Part shown: piece by piece, positions 25,858-33,747 of the stretch
Layout: the number at the start of each line of letters is the position of its first letter
Position numbering within the stretch: the stretch's first letter is position 1
Source: an uncultured Phascolarctobacterium sp.
GTDB lineage: Bacteria; Bacillota; Negativicutes; Acidaminococcales; Acidaminococcaceae
Reading direction: 5' to 3'
Length of the DNA stretch: 42,409 nucleotides
NCBI GenBank assembly: GCA_949288065.1
Contig: CASEIL010000015.1
Coordinates: 1-42,409, forward strand
Translations under genes and position numbers: made by a program
The notes under the pieces: model-generated
What the model saw: the letters and a program-made list of their open reading frames with translations, nothing else
What the model was told of the DNA's origin: nothing
Database searches by the model: none

Positions 25858-27891
25858 ATGAATAACGACAAAACGCCAAAAAAATCAATGTATTATTATT
25901 ATATGCTGGCGCTGGCAATTTTGCTTTTGCTGAACACGGTTATTATACCGATGTTTTTTAGCCCGAAGGTGCAGGAAATTAGCTACGGAAGCTTTTTGCA
26001 GATGGTGGACGACGGCAAGGTTGCCAAGGTTGAAATTACCAACAATAAAATTGCCGTGCTGGCCAAAGATAATGAGGACAAAACTATTTACGTTACCGGC
26101 AGGGTGGAAGACCCGCAGCTTGTTAACCGCTTAATGGACAGCAAGGTAGAGTTTTCGCAGGTCATCCCCAAGGAAAACACCCCGCTGGAGAACATTTTGT
26201 ATAACTGGGTAATACCTATCTTTATCTTTTTTGCTTTGGGGCAGCTGTTTATGCGCTTTATGGCAGGGCGCATGGGCGGAGGCGGCCCGCTGAATTTTGG
26301 CAAAAGCAACGCCAAGGTTTATGTAGAGGCGCAAACAGGTAAAACCTTTGCCGATGTTGCCGGGCAGGACGAAGCCAAGGAAGCCTTAATGGAGCTGGTA
26401 GACTTTTTGCACCACCCCGATAAGTATAAGGCTATCGGCGCAAATATGCCGAAGGGCGCGCTGTTGGTAGGCCCCCCGGGCACGGGCAAAACGCTTTTGG
26501 CGCGTGCCGTTGCGGGCGAGGCGAAGGTGCCGTTTTTCAGCATCAGCGGCAGCGAATTTATTGAAATGTTTGTGGGCATGGGCGCAGCCCGTGTGCGCGA
26601 TTTGTTTAAACAGGCGCAGGAAAAAGCGCCGTGCATTATTTTTATCGACGAGATTGACGCTATTGGCAAAAAACGCGACAGCGGACGCTTTGGCGGCAAC
26701 GATGAACGCGAGCAGACTTTGAACCAGCTTTTAAGCGAGATGGACGGCTTTGACGGCAGTAAGGGCATTGTAATTCTTGCCGCTACTAACAGGCCAGATT
26801 CCTTAGACAAGGCACTTTTGCGCCCGGGGCGTTTTGACAGGCGCATACCGGTTGAGCTGCCCGATTTGCAGGGGCGCGAGGCCATTTTGCGCGTGCATGC
26901 GCAGAACATTAAAACCTGCGACGATATTGATTACAACGCTATTGCCCGGGCAACAAGCGGCGCCAGCGGCGCAGAGCTGGCCAACATTGTAAACGAGGCT
27001 GCCCTGCGTGCCGTGCGTATGCACCGCGAATGCGTAACGCAGAGCGATTTGGAAGAATCGGTAGAGGTAGTTATTGCCGGTTATCAGCGCAAGGGCGCGG
27101 TTATACCTAAAGAGCAGAAGCGCATTGTGGCTTACCACGAAATTGGGCATGCCCTTGTGGCAGCGCGCCAGAAAAACAGCGCGCCGGTGCATAAAATTAC
27201 CATTGTGCCGCGCACCAGCGGCGCCCTTGGCTACACCATGCAGGTTAGCGAGGACGACAACGTGCTGATGAGCCGCGAGGAGCTGTTTAACAAAATTGTT
27301 ACGATTACCGGCGGGCGCACGGCGGAAGAGGTTATTTTTAACAGTATTACCACCGGCGCCAGCAACGACATTGAACAGGCAACGCGTATTGCCCGGGCAA
27401 TGGTTACCCGCTTTGGCATGACGGACGAGTTTGACATGATGGCGACGGAAACCATCAGCAACGCTTACCTTGGCGGTGATACCACGCTGGCTTGCAGCGA
27501 AACCACCAGCGGCAAAATAGACGCGAAGGTGCTGGAGCTGATTAAGGAAGCGCACGCTACGGCACGCCGCATTTTGGAAGAAAATATTGATAAGCTGCAT
27601 GAGCTTTCGGCATATCTTTTGGAAAAAGAAACTATTACCGGCGAAGAATTTATGCAGATTTTAGAGCACGGCAAGCCGGAAGCAGAAGCTAAATCTGCGC
27701 AGGCAGAAAATGATAAACCTGTGCAGGCAGAAAGTGAAACATCCGCGTTAGCGGAAAACGCTGCGGCAGAAAATACATCTGCGCCAGCAGAGGGCAAACA
27801 GGCTGCAGAAAGTGCAAGCGCCGCTGACTGCGATGCAAAACCCGCCTGCGGCTGCCAGAAGGCCGATGGTGCAGAAGAAAATAAAATTTGA
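25858..27891 (+). CDS. ftsH: ATP-dependent zinc metalloprotease FtsH
   Basis: A 677-residue membrane AAA+ protease that degrades membrane and regulatory proteins. Two N-terminal helices (about 14-34 and 114-133) flank a small extracytoplasmic domain. Walker A is GPPGTGKT (205-212), Walker B IIFIDEIDAIG, the second region of homology NRPDSLDKALLRPGRFDR. The zinc site is HEIGH (about 427-431; the middle Ala of the common HEAGH is Ile). The last 70 or so residues are a low-complexity Ala/Glu-rich tail with repeated A-E-x spacing, ending in a small Cys cluster (DCDAKPACGCQK). It has its own promoter. The permease gene follows after 18 bp, so read-through into it is likely. Confidence 0.96.
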   Translation: MNNDKTPKKSMYYYYMLALAILLLLNTVIIPMFFSPKVQEISYGSFLQMVDDGKVAKVEITNNKIAVLAKDNEDKTIYVTGRVEDPQLVNRLMDSKVEFSQVIPKENTPLENILYNWVIPIFIFFALGQLFMRFMAGRMGGGGPLNFGKSNAKVYVEAQTGKTFADVAGQDEAKEALMELVDFLHHPDKYKAIGANMPKGALLVGPPGTGKTLLARAVAGEAKVPFFSISGSEFIEMFVGMGAARVRDLFKQAQEKAPCIIFIDEIDAIGKKRDSGRFGGNDEREQTLNQLLSEMDGFDGSKGIVILAATNRPDSLDKALLRPGRFDRRIPVELPDLQGREAILRVHAQNIKTCDDIDYNAIARATSGASGAELANIVNEAALRAVRMHRECVTQSDLEESVEVVIAGYQRKGAVIPKEQKRIVAYHEIGHALVAARQKNSAPVHKITIVPRTSGALGYTMQVSEDDNVLMSREELFNKIVTITGGRTAEEVIFNSITTGASNDIEQATRIARAMVTRFGMTDEFDMMATETISNAYLGGDTTLACSETTSGKIDAKVLELIKEAHATARRILEENIDKLHELSAYLLEKETITGEEFMQILEHGKPEAEAKSAQAENDKPVQAESETSALAENAAAENTSAPAEGKQAAESASAADCDAKPACGCQKADGAEENKI

Positions 27892-27909
27892 TGGGATAGA
27901 GGTGTAGTG

Positions 27910-29169
27910 ATGGACCCCGCTATTGGGTGTTTGGTGCTTTTGGGCGTAATGGCCCTGCTGTTTGTTACGGAACTGGTGCCGCTGGCAGTAACCGCCATGG
28001 CAGGTGCAATGGTTTGCGGCTTTTTAAATTATATTCCCGATGACGCAGTGTTTTTGGGGCTTGCGCACCCCACGGTAACGCTGTTTGCCGGCATGTTTGT
28101 GGTGGGCGCGGCCATGTTCCACACGGGGCTGGCGCACAGCATTGGCGTGTTTATTGTTAAGCGCGCGGGCAAAAGCCAAAAAACCTTAATGCTGTGCATT
28201 ATGGTGGTGGCTGCGGTGTTAAGCATGTGCCTTTCCAACACGGGCACGGCGGCCTGCCTGCTGCCGGTGGTTATGGGCATTTGCGCGGCGGCTAAAATGG
28301 CGCCCTCGCGCCAGCTGTTACCGCTGGCCTACGCCGTGTGCAGCGGCGGCATGATTAGCCTTGTAGGCACGCCGCCCAATATTATAGTTAGCGGCGCGCT
28401 TAGCAATTTTGGTTACCAGCCCTTTGGCTTTTTTGAATTTGCGTGGATTGGCGTGCCCATTACGCTTTTAACCATTGTTTATATGTATTTTGTGGGGCGC
28501 AGGCTGCTGCCTGAAGGCGGCGACGTGCCGGAAAAGTTTTTATCGGAGCTTGACCCCATGCAGCACAACGTGCCCAAGCAGGTAATTGCCGGGCTGATTT
28601 TGGTAGGCTGTATGGTGGTAATGTGCCTTGATTTGGAAAAAATTACCATTGAAATGGCGGCCGTTATCGGCGCGCTGGTGTGCGTTTTAACCGGCTGCCT
28701 CAGCGAAAAGCAGGCGTACCATTCTATCGAGTGGAGCACCATTTTTCTGTTTGCAGGCATGATGCCCGTTTCGCACGCATTGTATAACACCGGCGCGGCA
28801 GAGCTTTTGGCGCGCTGGCTGCTGGAGCTGATGGGCGGCGCACCGGGGGCGCTGGTGGTAACGGCGGCAATTTTTGCCGTAACGGCGCTTTTAACCCAGT
28901 TTATGAGCAATTCCGCCGCGGCGGCGCTGCTTTCGCCAATCGGCATAGTGGTGGCGCAAAAGCTGGGCGTATCGCCCTACCCGGTTTTAATGGCCATTGC
29001 CGTAGCGTCCTCTTGCGCGTTTGCAACGCCAATCGGCACACCGCCGTGCACGCTTATGGTGGGCCCCGGCAACTACCGCTTTGTAGATTACATCCGCGTG
29101 GGCCTGCCGCTGATACTTTTGTGTTTTGCCGCCACGGTAATTATTGTGCCGCTGGTGTGGCCCTTTTAA
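27910..29169 (+). CDS. SLC13/DASS-type anion permease
   Basis: A 419-residue membrane protein of the ion-transporter superfamily that includes DASS/SLC13, ArsB and NhaD. Two repeats are seen, each with the S-N-T/S-x-A motif: LSNTGTAACLLPV in the first and MSNSAAAALLSPI in the second. The SLVGTPPNIIVSG and PIGTPPCTLMVGPG loops are the paired T-P-P motifs that bind Na+ and anion in this family. Substrates in the family include sulfate, dicarboxylates and citrate; which one applies is not clear. ATG 27910 follows AGAGGTG; a GTG at 27907 directly precedes it. It lies between ftsH and a CsoR-type regulator. Confidence 0.88.
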   Translation: MDPAIGCLVLLGVMALLFVTELVPLAVTAMAGAMVCGFLNYIPDDAVFLGLAHPTVTLFAGMFVVGAAMFHTGLAHSIGVFIVKRAGKSQKTLMLCIMVVAAVLSMCLSNTGTAACLLPVVMGICAAAKMAPSRQLLPLAYAVCSGGMISLVGTPPNIIVSGALSNFGYQPFGFFEFAWIGVPITLLTIVYMYFVGRRLLPEGGDVPEKFLSELDPMQHNVPKQVIAGLILVGCMVVMCLDLEKITIEMAAVIGALVCVLTGCLSEKQAYHSIEWSTIFLFAGMMPVSHALYNTGAAELLARWLLELMGGAPGALVVTAAIFAVTALLTQFMSNSAAAALLSPIGIVVAQKLGVSPYPVLMAIAVASSCAFATPIGTPPCTLMVGPGNYRFVDYIRVGLPLILLCFAATVIIVPLVWPF

Positions 29170-29198
29170 CACGGCACGGCCGTAAATGGAGGTATTAG

Positions 29199-29474
29199 AT
29201 GAGACAATGTATGGACGCTGACAACCTGCACCGCCGTTTAAAAAAAATCATCGGGCAGGTGCAGGCAATAGACAGAATGGTGGATGAGGACGTGGCCTGC
29301 GAGGACATTTTAATGCAGATTAACGCCGCCAAATCGGCGCTGCACCGCGTGGGGCAGGTAGTGCTGGAAGGGCATATTCAGCATTGCGTGCGCGACGGCA
29401 TTGAACACGGCGACGCCGAAAAAACCATTAAAAACTTTACCAAAGCCGTAGAACGCTTTGCCAACATGGCATAA
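29199..29474 (+). CDS. CsoR/RcnR-family metal- or sulfur-responsive repressor
   Basis: A 91-residue all-helical DNA-binding repressor (DUF156). LHRRLKKIIGQVQAIDRMV is the family signature. The ligand residues are Cys34 (VACEDIL), His59 and Cys63 (VLEGHIQHCV). This is the C-H-C set of Cu(I)-sensing CsoR, rather than the RcnR or FrmR sets or the Cys-only CstR set. SD GGAGG precedes ATG 29199. It starts 29 bp after the permease, so it may repress that unit or a target elsewhere. No copper ATPase or copper chaperone is adjacent, so copper sensing is inferred from residues only. A strong terminator follows. Confidence 0.88.
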   Translation: MRQCMDADNLHRRLKKIIGQVQAIDRMVDEDVACEDILMQINAAKSALHRVGQVVLEGHIQHCVRDGIEHGDAEKTIKNFTKAVERFANMA

Positions 29475-29491
29475 CCAAAAACCATAATTGC

Positions 29492-29527
29492 TAACGCAGA
29501 TATTAAACGTATCTGCGTTATTTTTTT
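29492..29527 (+). terminator. Terminator after the csoR-like gene
   Basis: TAACGCAGATA (29492-29502) and TATCTGCGTTA (29510-29520) form a perfect 11-bp stem followed by seven T. Confidence 0.92.
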
Positions 29528-29531
29528 GCGC

Positions 29532-29559
29532 AAAAAGCCCCTGCGCTGGGTGCAGGGGC
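29532..29559 (-). terminator. Terminator of the minus-strand DUF523 operon
   Basis: Read on the minus strand: GCCCCTGC (29559-29552), 7-nt loop, GCAGGGGC (29544-29537), followed by five T. It lies back to back with the csoR terminator. Confidence 0.85.
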
Positions 29560-29574
29560 GTGTGTAGGTATTAT

Positions 29575-30054
29575 TTATTTTTGGTTTAAAATTTTGATGA
29601 GTTCTGCTTCTGTAATGGTTTCTTCGGTGTAAACTTTAATGCCGTGCTGCATTAAAAGCGCTGCCGCTACACCGTTGCCGTTGCATTTGCCTCCGCTAAA
29701 ACTGCCGTCGTAAATAGTGCCGCAGCCGCAGGAAGGGCTGCGCGCTTTTAAAATGGCGTAATTGGCGTTATGCTTTTGGGCAAGTGCCAGCGCTTTTTGC
29801 GCGCCGCTGATAAAGTTTTGCGTTACATCTTTGCCGTCCTTGTCGGTAACTTTGGCGCTGCCGTTTAAAACGTCCTCGCCGCTGCCGCCCTGTATTTCCG
29901 CAGGCGGGCGGGGTATCGGCAAAACGCCGAAGCATTCCGGGCAGATGGCGATAAAATCGTTAGTGTTATAATATTTGGCCAGCCACGGGCACAGGTTGTT
30001 GCCGCCGCTGTATTTTACGTTGCGCCCCAAAAGGCACGCGCTAATTAAAATCAT
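29575..30054 (-). CDS. DUF523 protein
   Basis: A 159-residue soluble protein of the DUF523 family. Signatures: an opening ISACLLGRNVKYSGGNN, CPECFGVLPIPRPPAEI, LKARSPSCGCGTIYDG and GVAAALLMQHGI. Conserved Cys residues (Cys7, Cys39, Cys42, Cys109) suggest metal or Fe-S binding, though no function is established. The start is the ATG at 30054, which overlaps the stop of the EamA gene as ATGA; the frame extends much further upstream, but only antisense to real coding sequence. It is the last gene of a three-gene minus-strand operon. Confidence 0.88.
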   Translation of the reverse strand: MILISACLLGRNVKYSGGNNLCPWLAKYYNTNDFIAICPECFGVLPIPRPPAEIQGGSGEDVLNGSAKVTDKDGKDVTQNFISGAQKALALAQKHNANYAILKARSPSCGCGTIYDGSFSGGKCNGNGVAAALLMQHGIKVYTEETITEAELIKILNQK

Positions 30055-30944
30055 TTGCTGTTCCCCCTCGTTAAACTTCCGCTGTTTAAAATTACTATGG
30101 CAGCCAAAATAAAAAACAAACCTGCCGCTTTGGGCACCGTCAGGCTTTCGCCCAGCACCGTCAGCCCAATCAGGCAGCCCACAACAGGCTCCAGCATCGC
30201 CAAAATGCTGGCGTAGCCCGCTTCCACATATTTTAAGCCGTAGGTGTATAGCAGGTAGGGCAGCACCGTGCATAAAATGCTGATGCCTGCCGCCGCCACA
30301 GCCGTTACGGGTATCAGCGCAAAGCAGCTTAACATCCCGCCAAAGGCGGCGAAGGGTAAAAGCGGCAGGGAAGCCATGTAAAACGTCCACGTAGAGATGG
30401 TGGCCGAGCTGTAACGCCTGAGCGCGAATTTGCTGAAAATGCTGTACAGCGCGTAGCCGAAGCCGGAGAGGATGCCGGTTACAAGGGCTTCCGGCGGGCA
30501 TTGCCAGCTGCCGCTGAACACGCCGGACAAAAACAGGCAGCCAAGAACCGTACTTGCAAGAGCAAGGAGCTTTTGGCGCGTAAGCCGCTCCTTAAACAGC
30601 AGCACGGAAAGCAGCATGACAAACACCGGCGCGGTGTACAAAAGCAGCACCGCCACCGCCAGGCTGCTAAGCGTGAAGGTGGTGAGGAAAAACAGGTTAA
30701 ACAGCACCACGCTTAAAATGCCGGTGCCGATGAACATCCAGATATCGCGCGGGCGGATGATGAGTTCGCGCGGCGAACGGATTAAAAGCAGCGCCGTCAT
30801 AAACACTGCGCCAACCGTGGTGCGCACGGCGACGATTTGTAGCGGCGAAAATTCGTAAAATATTAAAATGTACGAAAACAGCCCGATGAGCCCCCACAGG
30901 CTTGCAGCGGCCATAATGGCGAGCACGGGGCGCGTTTTGCCCAT
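30051..30944 (-). CDS. EamA/DMT-family exporter
   Basis: A 297-residue protein with ten helices and two EamA repeats, the form of drug/metabolite transporters such as RhaT or YdcZ-like exporters. The first repeat opens AIMAAASLWGLIGLFSYIL and the second ALVTGILSGFGYALYSIFSK. The region MLEPVVGCLIGLTVLGESLT at the end of repeat 2 is characteristic. The start at 30944 has GAAGG at 8 nt and lies one base after the YitT stop; an earlier ATG at 30986 would overlap yitT by 41 bp. Substrate is unknown. Confidence 0.87.
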   Translation of the reverse strand: MGKTRPVLAIMAAASLWGLIGLFSYILIFYEFSPLQIVAVRTTVGAVFMTALLLIRSPRELIIRPRDIWMFIGTGILSVVLFNLFFLTTFTLSSLAVAVLLLYTAPVFVMLLSVLLFKERLTRQKLLALASTVLGCLFLSGVFSGSWQCPPEALVTGILSGFGYALYSIFSKFALRRYSSATISTWTFYMASLPLLPFAAFGGMLSCFALIPVTAVAAAGISILCTVLPYLLYTYGLKYVEAGYASILAMLEPVVGCLIGLTVLGESLTVPKAAGLFFILAAIVILNSGSLTRGNSK

Positions 30945-30945
30945 G

Positions 30946-31854
30946 TTACTTGCCTTCTTCCCCGGTGTACTGGTTGATGATGGCAAAAATCTTTTTTTGC
31001 TTGTGCTTGCCGCTGGGGGCGGAGGTGAAGCCGCGCCCGAAAACGTCGCTGGCCTCGGTGATTATCATAAACGCGCCGGGGTCTTTTTTGCGCACTATCT
31101 GGCGGATGCGCGCCACCTGCGTGAGCTTGGCAACCACAAACAGCACCTTGCGCTGCTGGTGGGTGTAGGCGCCTTCGCCGTACAGGTAGGTAACGCCGCG
31201 CCCAACGATTTTAATAATGCCTTCGGCAATTTCTTCGTAGTGTTCGCTGATGATGATAATGTTCTTTTTATAATCGAAGCCGACGGTGATGGAGTTGGTA
31301 ACCTTAAACACGATGAAGAAGGTCAGCATCGTGTACAGCACGGATTCCACGCCGAATAACAGCATGCCAATCAGCATTAAAAAGATGTTAAAAATAAAGT
31401 TGGTTGTTGCCTGGCTGATGCTGTAATATTTGTTGATGATGCCGCCGATAATATCCATGCCGCCGGTGCCGCCGCCTACGCGGTACACAAGCCCCATGCC
31501 AAGGCCATACATAACGCCGCCGGTAATGCAGCTAAGCATTTTTTCGGGCACATCCGGCGTGTAAGCCGTTAAAAAGTGCAGGCTGTCGATGGCGAGGGAA
31601 AGGAACGTCATAGTGGCGAGCGAGCCGAAAAAGTATTCCTTGTCCATATACTTCCACGCCAAATAAAACAGCGGAATGTTGAGGACGATGTTCATAATAC
31701 CGATGGGCAGGCCGCTGAGGTAGTAAACCAAAAAGCCAAGGCCCGTAATGCCGCCCGAAAGCAGCGTGTTGGGGATATAAAACAAATTAATGGCGCAGGC
31801 AGTAATTAAACAGCCGATAACGACCACGGTATAGCGGAAAATATGGTGCTTCAT
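30946..31854 (-). CDS. YitT family membrane protein
   Basis: A 302-residue protein with an N-terminal integral membrane domain (five to six helices, about 1-190, with the GGGTGGMDIIGGIIN motif) and a C-terminal cytoplasmic DUF2179 domain (about 215-300, with FVVAKLTQVARIRQIV and the end motif DPGAFMIITEASDVFGRGF). This two-part build is that of YitT/YqfU/YpjC. The role is unknown. AAAGGAG lies before ATG 31854. It heads a compact minus-strand operon with the EamA and DUF523 genes. Confidence 0.9.
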   Translation of the reverse strand: MKHHIFRYTVVVIGCLITACAINLFYIPNTLLSGGITGLGFLVYYLSGLPIGIMNIVLNIPLFYLAWKYMDKEYFFGSLATMTFLSLAIDSLHFLTAYTPDVPEKMLSCITGGVMYGLGMGLVYRVGGGTGGMDIIGGIINKYYSISQATTNFIFNIFLMLIGMLLFGVESVLYTMLTFFIVFKVTNSITVGFDYKKNIIIISEHYEEIAEGIIKIVGRGVTYLYGEGAYTHQQRKVLFVVAKLTQVARIRQIVRKKDPGAFMIITEASDVFGRGFTSAPSGKHKQKKIFAIINQYTGEEGK

Positions 31855-31883
31855 GTTGTGCTCCTTTAAAATTTGATTTAACT

Positions 31884-31911
31884 GTTATAATCTTATCATT
31901 TTTTGCGTAAA
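31884..31911 (-). promoter_or_regulatory. Possible promoter of the yitT operon
   Basis: Read on the minus strand: TTTACG (31911-31906), 16-bp spacer, TATAAC (31889-31884), about 30 bp before the start codon. Confidence 0.4.
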
Positions 31912-31974
31912 AAAGAAATTGAACAGCGGGAAATTTTATAAAAAAGTAATAATTTTTTTAAATGCAAAATTTTA

Positions 31975-32595
31975 ATGTCTAAATATAAAGCTGAATTGAC
32001 GTTTGGATTAGGAAATAGTAAAATAAACAGCATGAATTTAGAACAGCAACGATACGGACGCAACAAAAATACGGTAATTAACCACACATATATTGAAAGC
32101 GGTGCTTACAGGCGCAAGTTTGATAAAATAACGGATAACAAAGAGGTTAACCGTGTTTTATACCTTAAGGCAAAGGAAATGCTTAACCACCGCAGCGGCA
32201 CATTGTTTGAGGATATGTACTGGATTGACGCTGACAGCGGAGCTGTTATTGCCAGTGTTTTAAATGAAGTTAAAGTAAAAAGTGTTAATTACAATGCAGT
32301 TTTAATAAAATCAATAAAAAATAGAAATGTTATAACTTTGCATACACACCCTCATAGTTTTCCGCCAAGTATAGATGATTTTAATTCTGCATTTAAGCAT
32401 GATTATAAATTATGTTTAGTAATATGCCATGATGGTAAAGTTTTTAAGTATGGTGCGTATGAGGAGTGTAATAAGGATTTATATTTGATAAAACTTGTAA
32501 GTTTTATTCAGGACGGGTATAATGATTATGAAGCACAGGTAATGACATTGAATTACATGGCACTATTTTTCAACATTTGGTTTGAGGAGGTGTAG
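31975..32595 (+). CDS. JAB/JAMM-like domain protein resembling phage minor-capsid or toxin C-termini
   Basis: A 206-residue protein, clearly more AT-rich than its neighbours. The core is HTHPHSFPPSIDDF (His123, His125, Ser132, Asp135), an HxHP-x5-S-xx-D variant of the JAMM zinc-protease motif (RadC and Rpn11 have x6). The preceding part (YIESGAYRRKFDKITDN, then AKEMLNHRSGTLFEDMYWID) resembles, from memory, domains found at the C-terminus of SPP1 gp7-type minor head proteins and polymorphic toxins. No capsid N-terminal domain is present and no other phage genes are near. The start is uncertain: neither ATG 31975 nor ATG 32032 has a good SD. It is followed at once by a 48-residue gene. Function may be peptidase, nuclease-like toxin or remnant. 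Confidence 0.65.
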   Translation: MSKYKAELTFGLGNSKINSMNLEQQRYGRNKNTVINHTYIESGAYRRKFDKITDNKEVNRVLYLKAKEMLNHRSGTLFEDMYWIDADSGAVIASVLNEVKVKSVNYNAVLIKSIKNRNVITLHTHPHSFPPSIDDFNSAFKHDYKLCLVICHDGKVFKYGAYEECNKDLYLIKLVSFIQDGYNDYEAQVMTLNYMALFFNIWFEEV

Positions 32596-32600
32596 TTTGG

Positions 32601-32747
32601 ATGAAAATAGAACCGTATGTTGTAGATGACAGGGTAATTATTCCCGACTACATCAAAAAAATGACGAGGGAAGAGCTTGACGCTGAAATAAAAAGGCTGG
32701 AAGCGGAAGTCATTAAGAAAAAAAAGAAAAAAGCTATTGCAGGATAA
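32601..32747 (+). CDS. Small charged protein, partner of the JAB-like gene
   Basis: A 48-residue protein starting MKIEPYVVDDRVIIPDYIKK and continuing into a charged helix (TREELDAEIKRLEAEVIKKK) with six consecutive lysines. GAGGAGG lies 10 nt before ATG 32601 and overlaps the end of the upstream gene, so the two are coupled. A terminator follows within 10 bp, so these two genes make a closed unit. Short proteins of this style accompany the JAB-like domain in other Bacillota as far as I remember; an immunity or accessory role is possible, but not shown. Confidence 0.65.
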   Translation: MKIEPYVVDDRVIIPDYIKKMTREELDAEIKRLEAEVIKKKKKKAIAG

Positions 32748-32753
32748 TTTTAA

Positions 32754-32779
32754 GGCACTCTGTAACAGGAGTGCTTTTT
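32754..32779 (+). terminator. Terminator of the JAB-like gene pair
   Basis: GCACTC and GAGTGC form a 6-7-bp stem with a 6-nt loop, followed by six T. Confidence 0.8.
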
Positions 32780-32883
32780 TATTACCGCAAAACACTGGTT
32801 GTGAGGTATTATAATTATTTAAAAAAACAAAAGAATGTGATAAAATATATTGTATACAAAGTTTGCAATGAACAGGGATGTTT

Positions 32884-33747
32884 ATGGAAAAAATTACGGA
32901 AACGGCTTATGCCAAAATAAACCTGGGGCTTGATGTTTTGGGCACGCGCCCCGACGGCTACCACGAGGTTTGCATGGTAATGCAGAGCGTGAGCCTTGCC
33001 GATACGGTAACGCTGGAGCCGCACGAAGGGCTGTTGGTGCTTACGGGCAAGGACGATTTGCCGGGCGACGATACCAACCTTGCCTATAAGGCGGCGGTGC
33101 TTATGGCAAACCGCTGCGGCCAAAAGCCGGATGTAAAAATTACGCTGGCCAAGCGCATTTTTATGGCGGCGGGATTAGCGGGCGGCAGCAGCGATGCGGC
33201 GGCCGTTTTACGCGGTTTAAACCGCTTGTGGCAGTGCGGATTAAGCACGGCAGAGCTGGAAGTGCTGGGCGCGGAACTTGGCAGCGATGTGCCGTTTTGC
33301 ATAGCTGGCGGCACGCAGCTAAGCGAAGGGCGCGGCACGGATTTAACGCCGCTGCCGGAACCTTGTGATACTGTTATCGTGCTGGCAAAACCTAAAATAG
33401 CGGTATCTACCGCGTGGGTGTACCGCGAGTTTGACGCGCTTACAAAGCCGCAGCATCCGGATATCGCAGCACTAATCGCAGCCCTGCAAAAAGGCAGCGC
33501 GCAGCTGCCGCTGCCGGGCATGGGCAACGCGCTGGAGGGCGTAACGTGCCAAAAATATCCGGTGGTAACCGAAATAAAACAAAAAATGCTGGCTGCCGGT
33601 GCAGCTTATGCGCTGATGAGCGGCAGCGGGCCGACCGTTTTTGCCGTGGCGCAAAGCGAAGAAGCGGCACATAAAATACTTAAAGCATTGGAAGGGCTTG
33701 AACTGGAAACAGCCATTGCCCACACAGTAAGAAGGAGTGTGAAATAA
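32884..33747 (+). CDS. ispE: 4-diphosphocytidyl-2-C-methyl-D-erythritol kinase
   Basis: A 287-residue GHMP kinase of the MEP isoprenoid pathway, phosphorylating CDP-ME at the 2-hydroxyl. It starts ETAYAKINLGLDVLGTRPDG; the substrate region DGYHEVCMVMQSVSL and the ATP-binding loop GLAGGSSDAAAVLRGLN are intact, as is the closing MSGSGPTVFAV. The ATG at 32884 is preferred to ATG 32878, which overlaps the ACAGG ribosome site. The stop codon abuts the GntR start, so the two are co-transcribed. Together with glmU, prs and pth this keeps the Bacillus-like order. Confidence 0.95.
   Translation: MEKITETAYAKINLGLDVLGTRPDGYHEVCMVMQSVSLADTVTLEPHEGLLVLTGKDDLPGDDTNLAYKAAVLMANRCGQKPDVKITLAKRIFMAAGLAGGSSDAAAVLRGLNRLWQCGLSTAELEVLGAELGSDVPFCIAGGTQLSEGRGTDLTPLPEPCDTVIVLAKPKIAVSTAWVYREFDALTKPQHPDIAALIAALQKGSAQLPLPGMGNALEGVTCQKYPVVTEIKQKMLAAGAAYALMSGSGPTVFAVAQSEEAAHKILKALEGLELETAIAHTVRRSVK

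Noticed and set aside
29575..30501. A 308-residue version of the DUF523 protein
   Set aside because: The extra N-terminal half lies antisense-frame within the EamA coding region and lacks family similarity; the ATGA overlap at 30051-30054 gives the natural start.
31975..32747. Prophage
   Set aside because: The JAB-like protein resembles part of a phage head protein, but no terminase, portal, capsid, tail, integrase or attachment-site duplication is visible around it.
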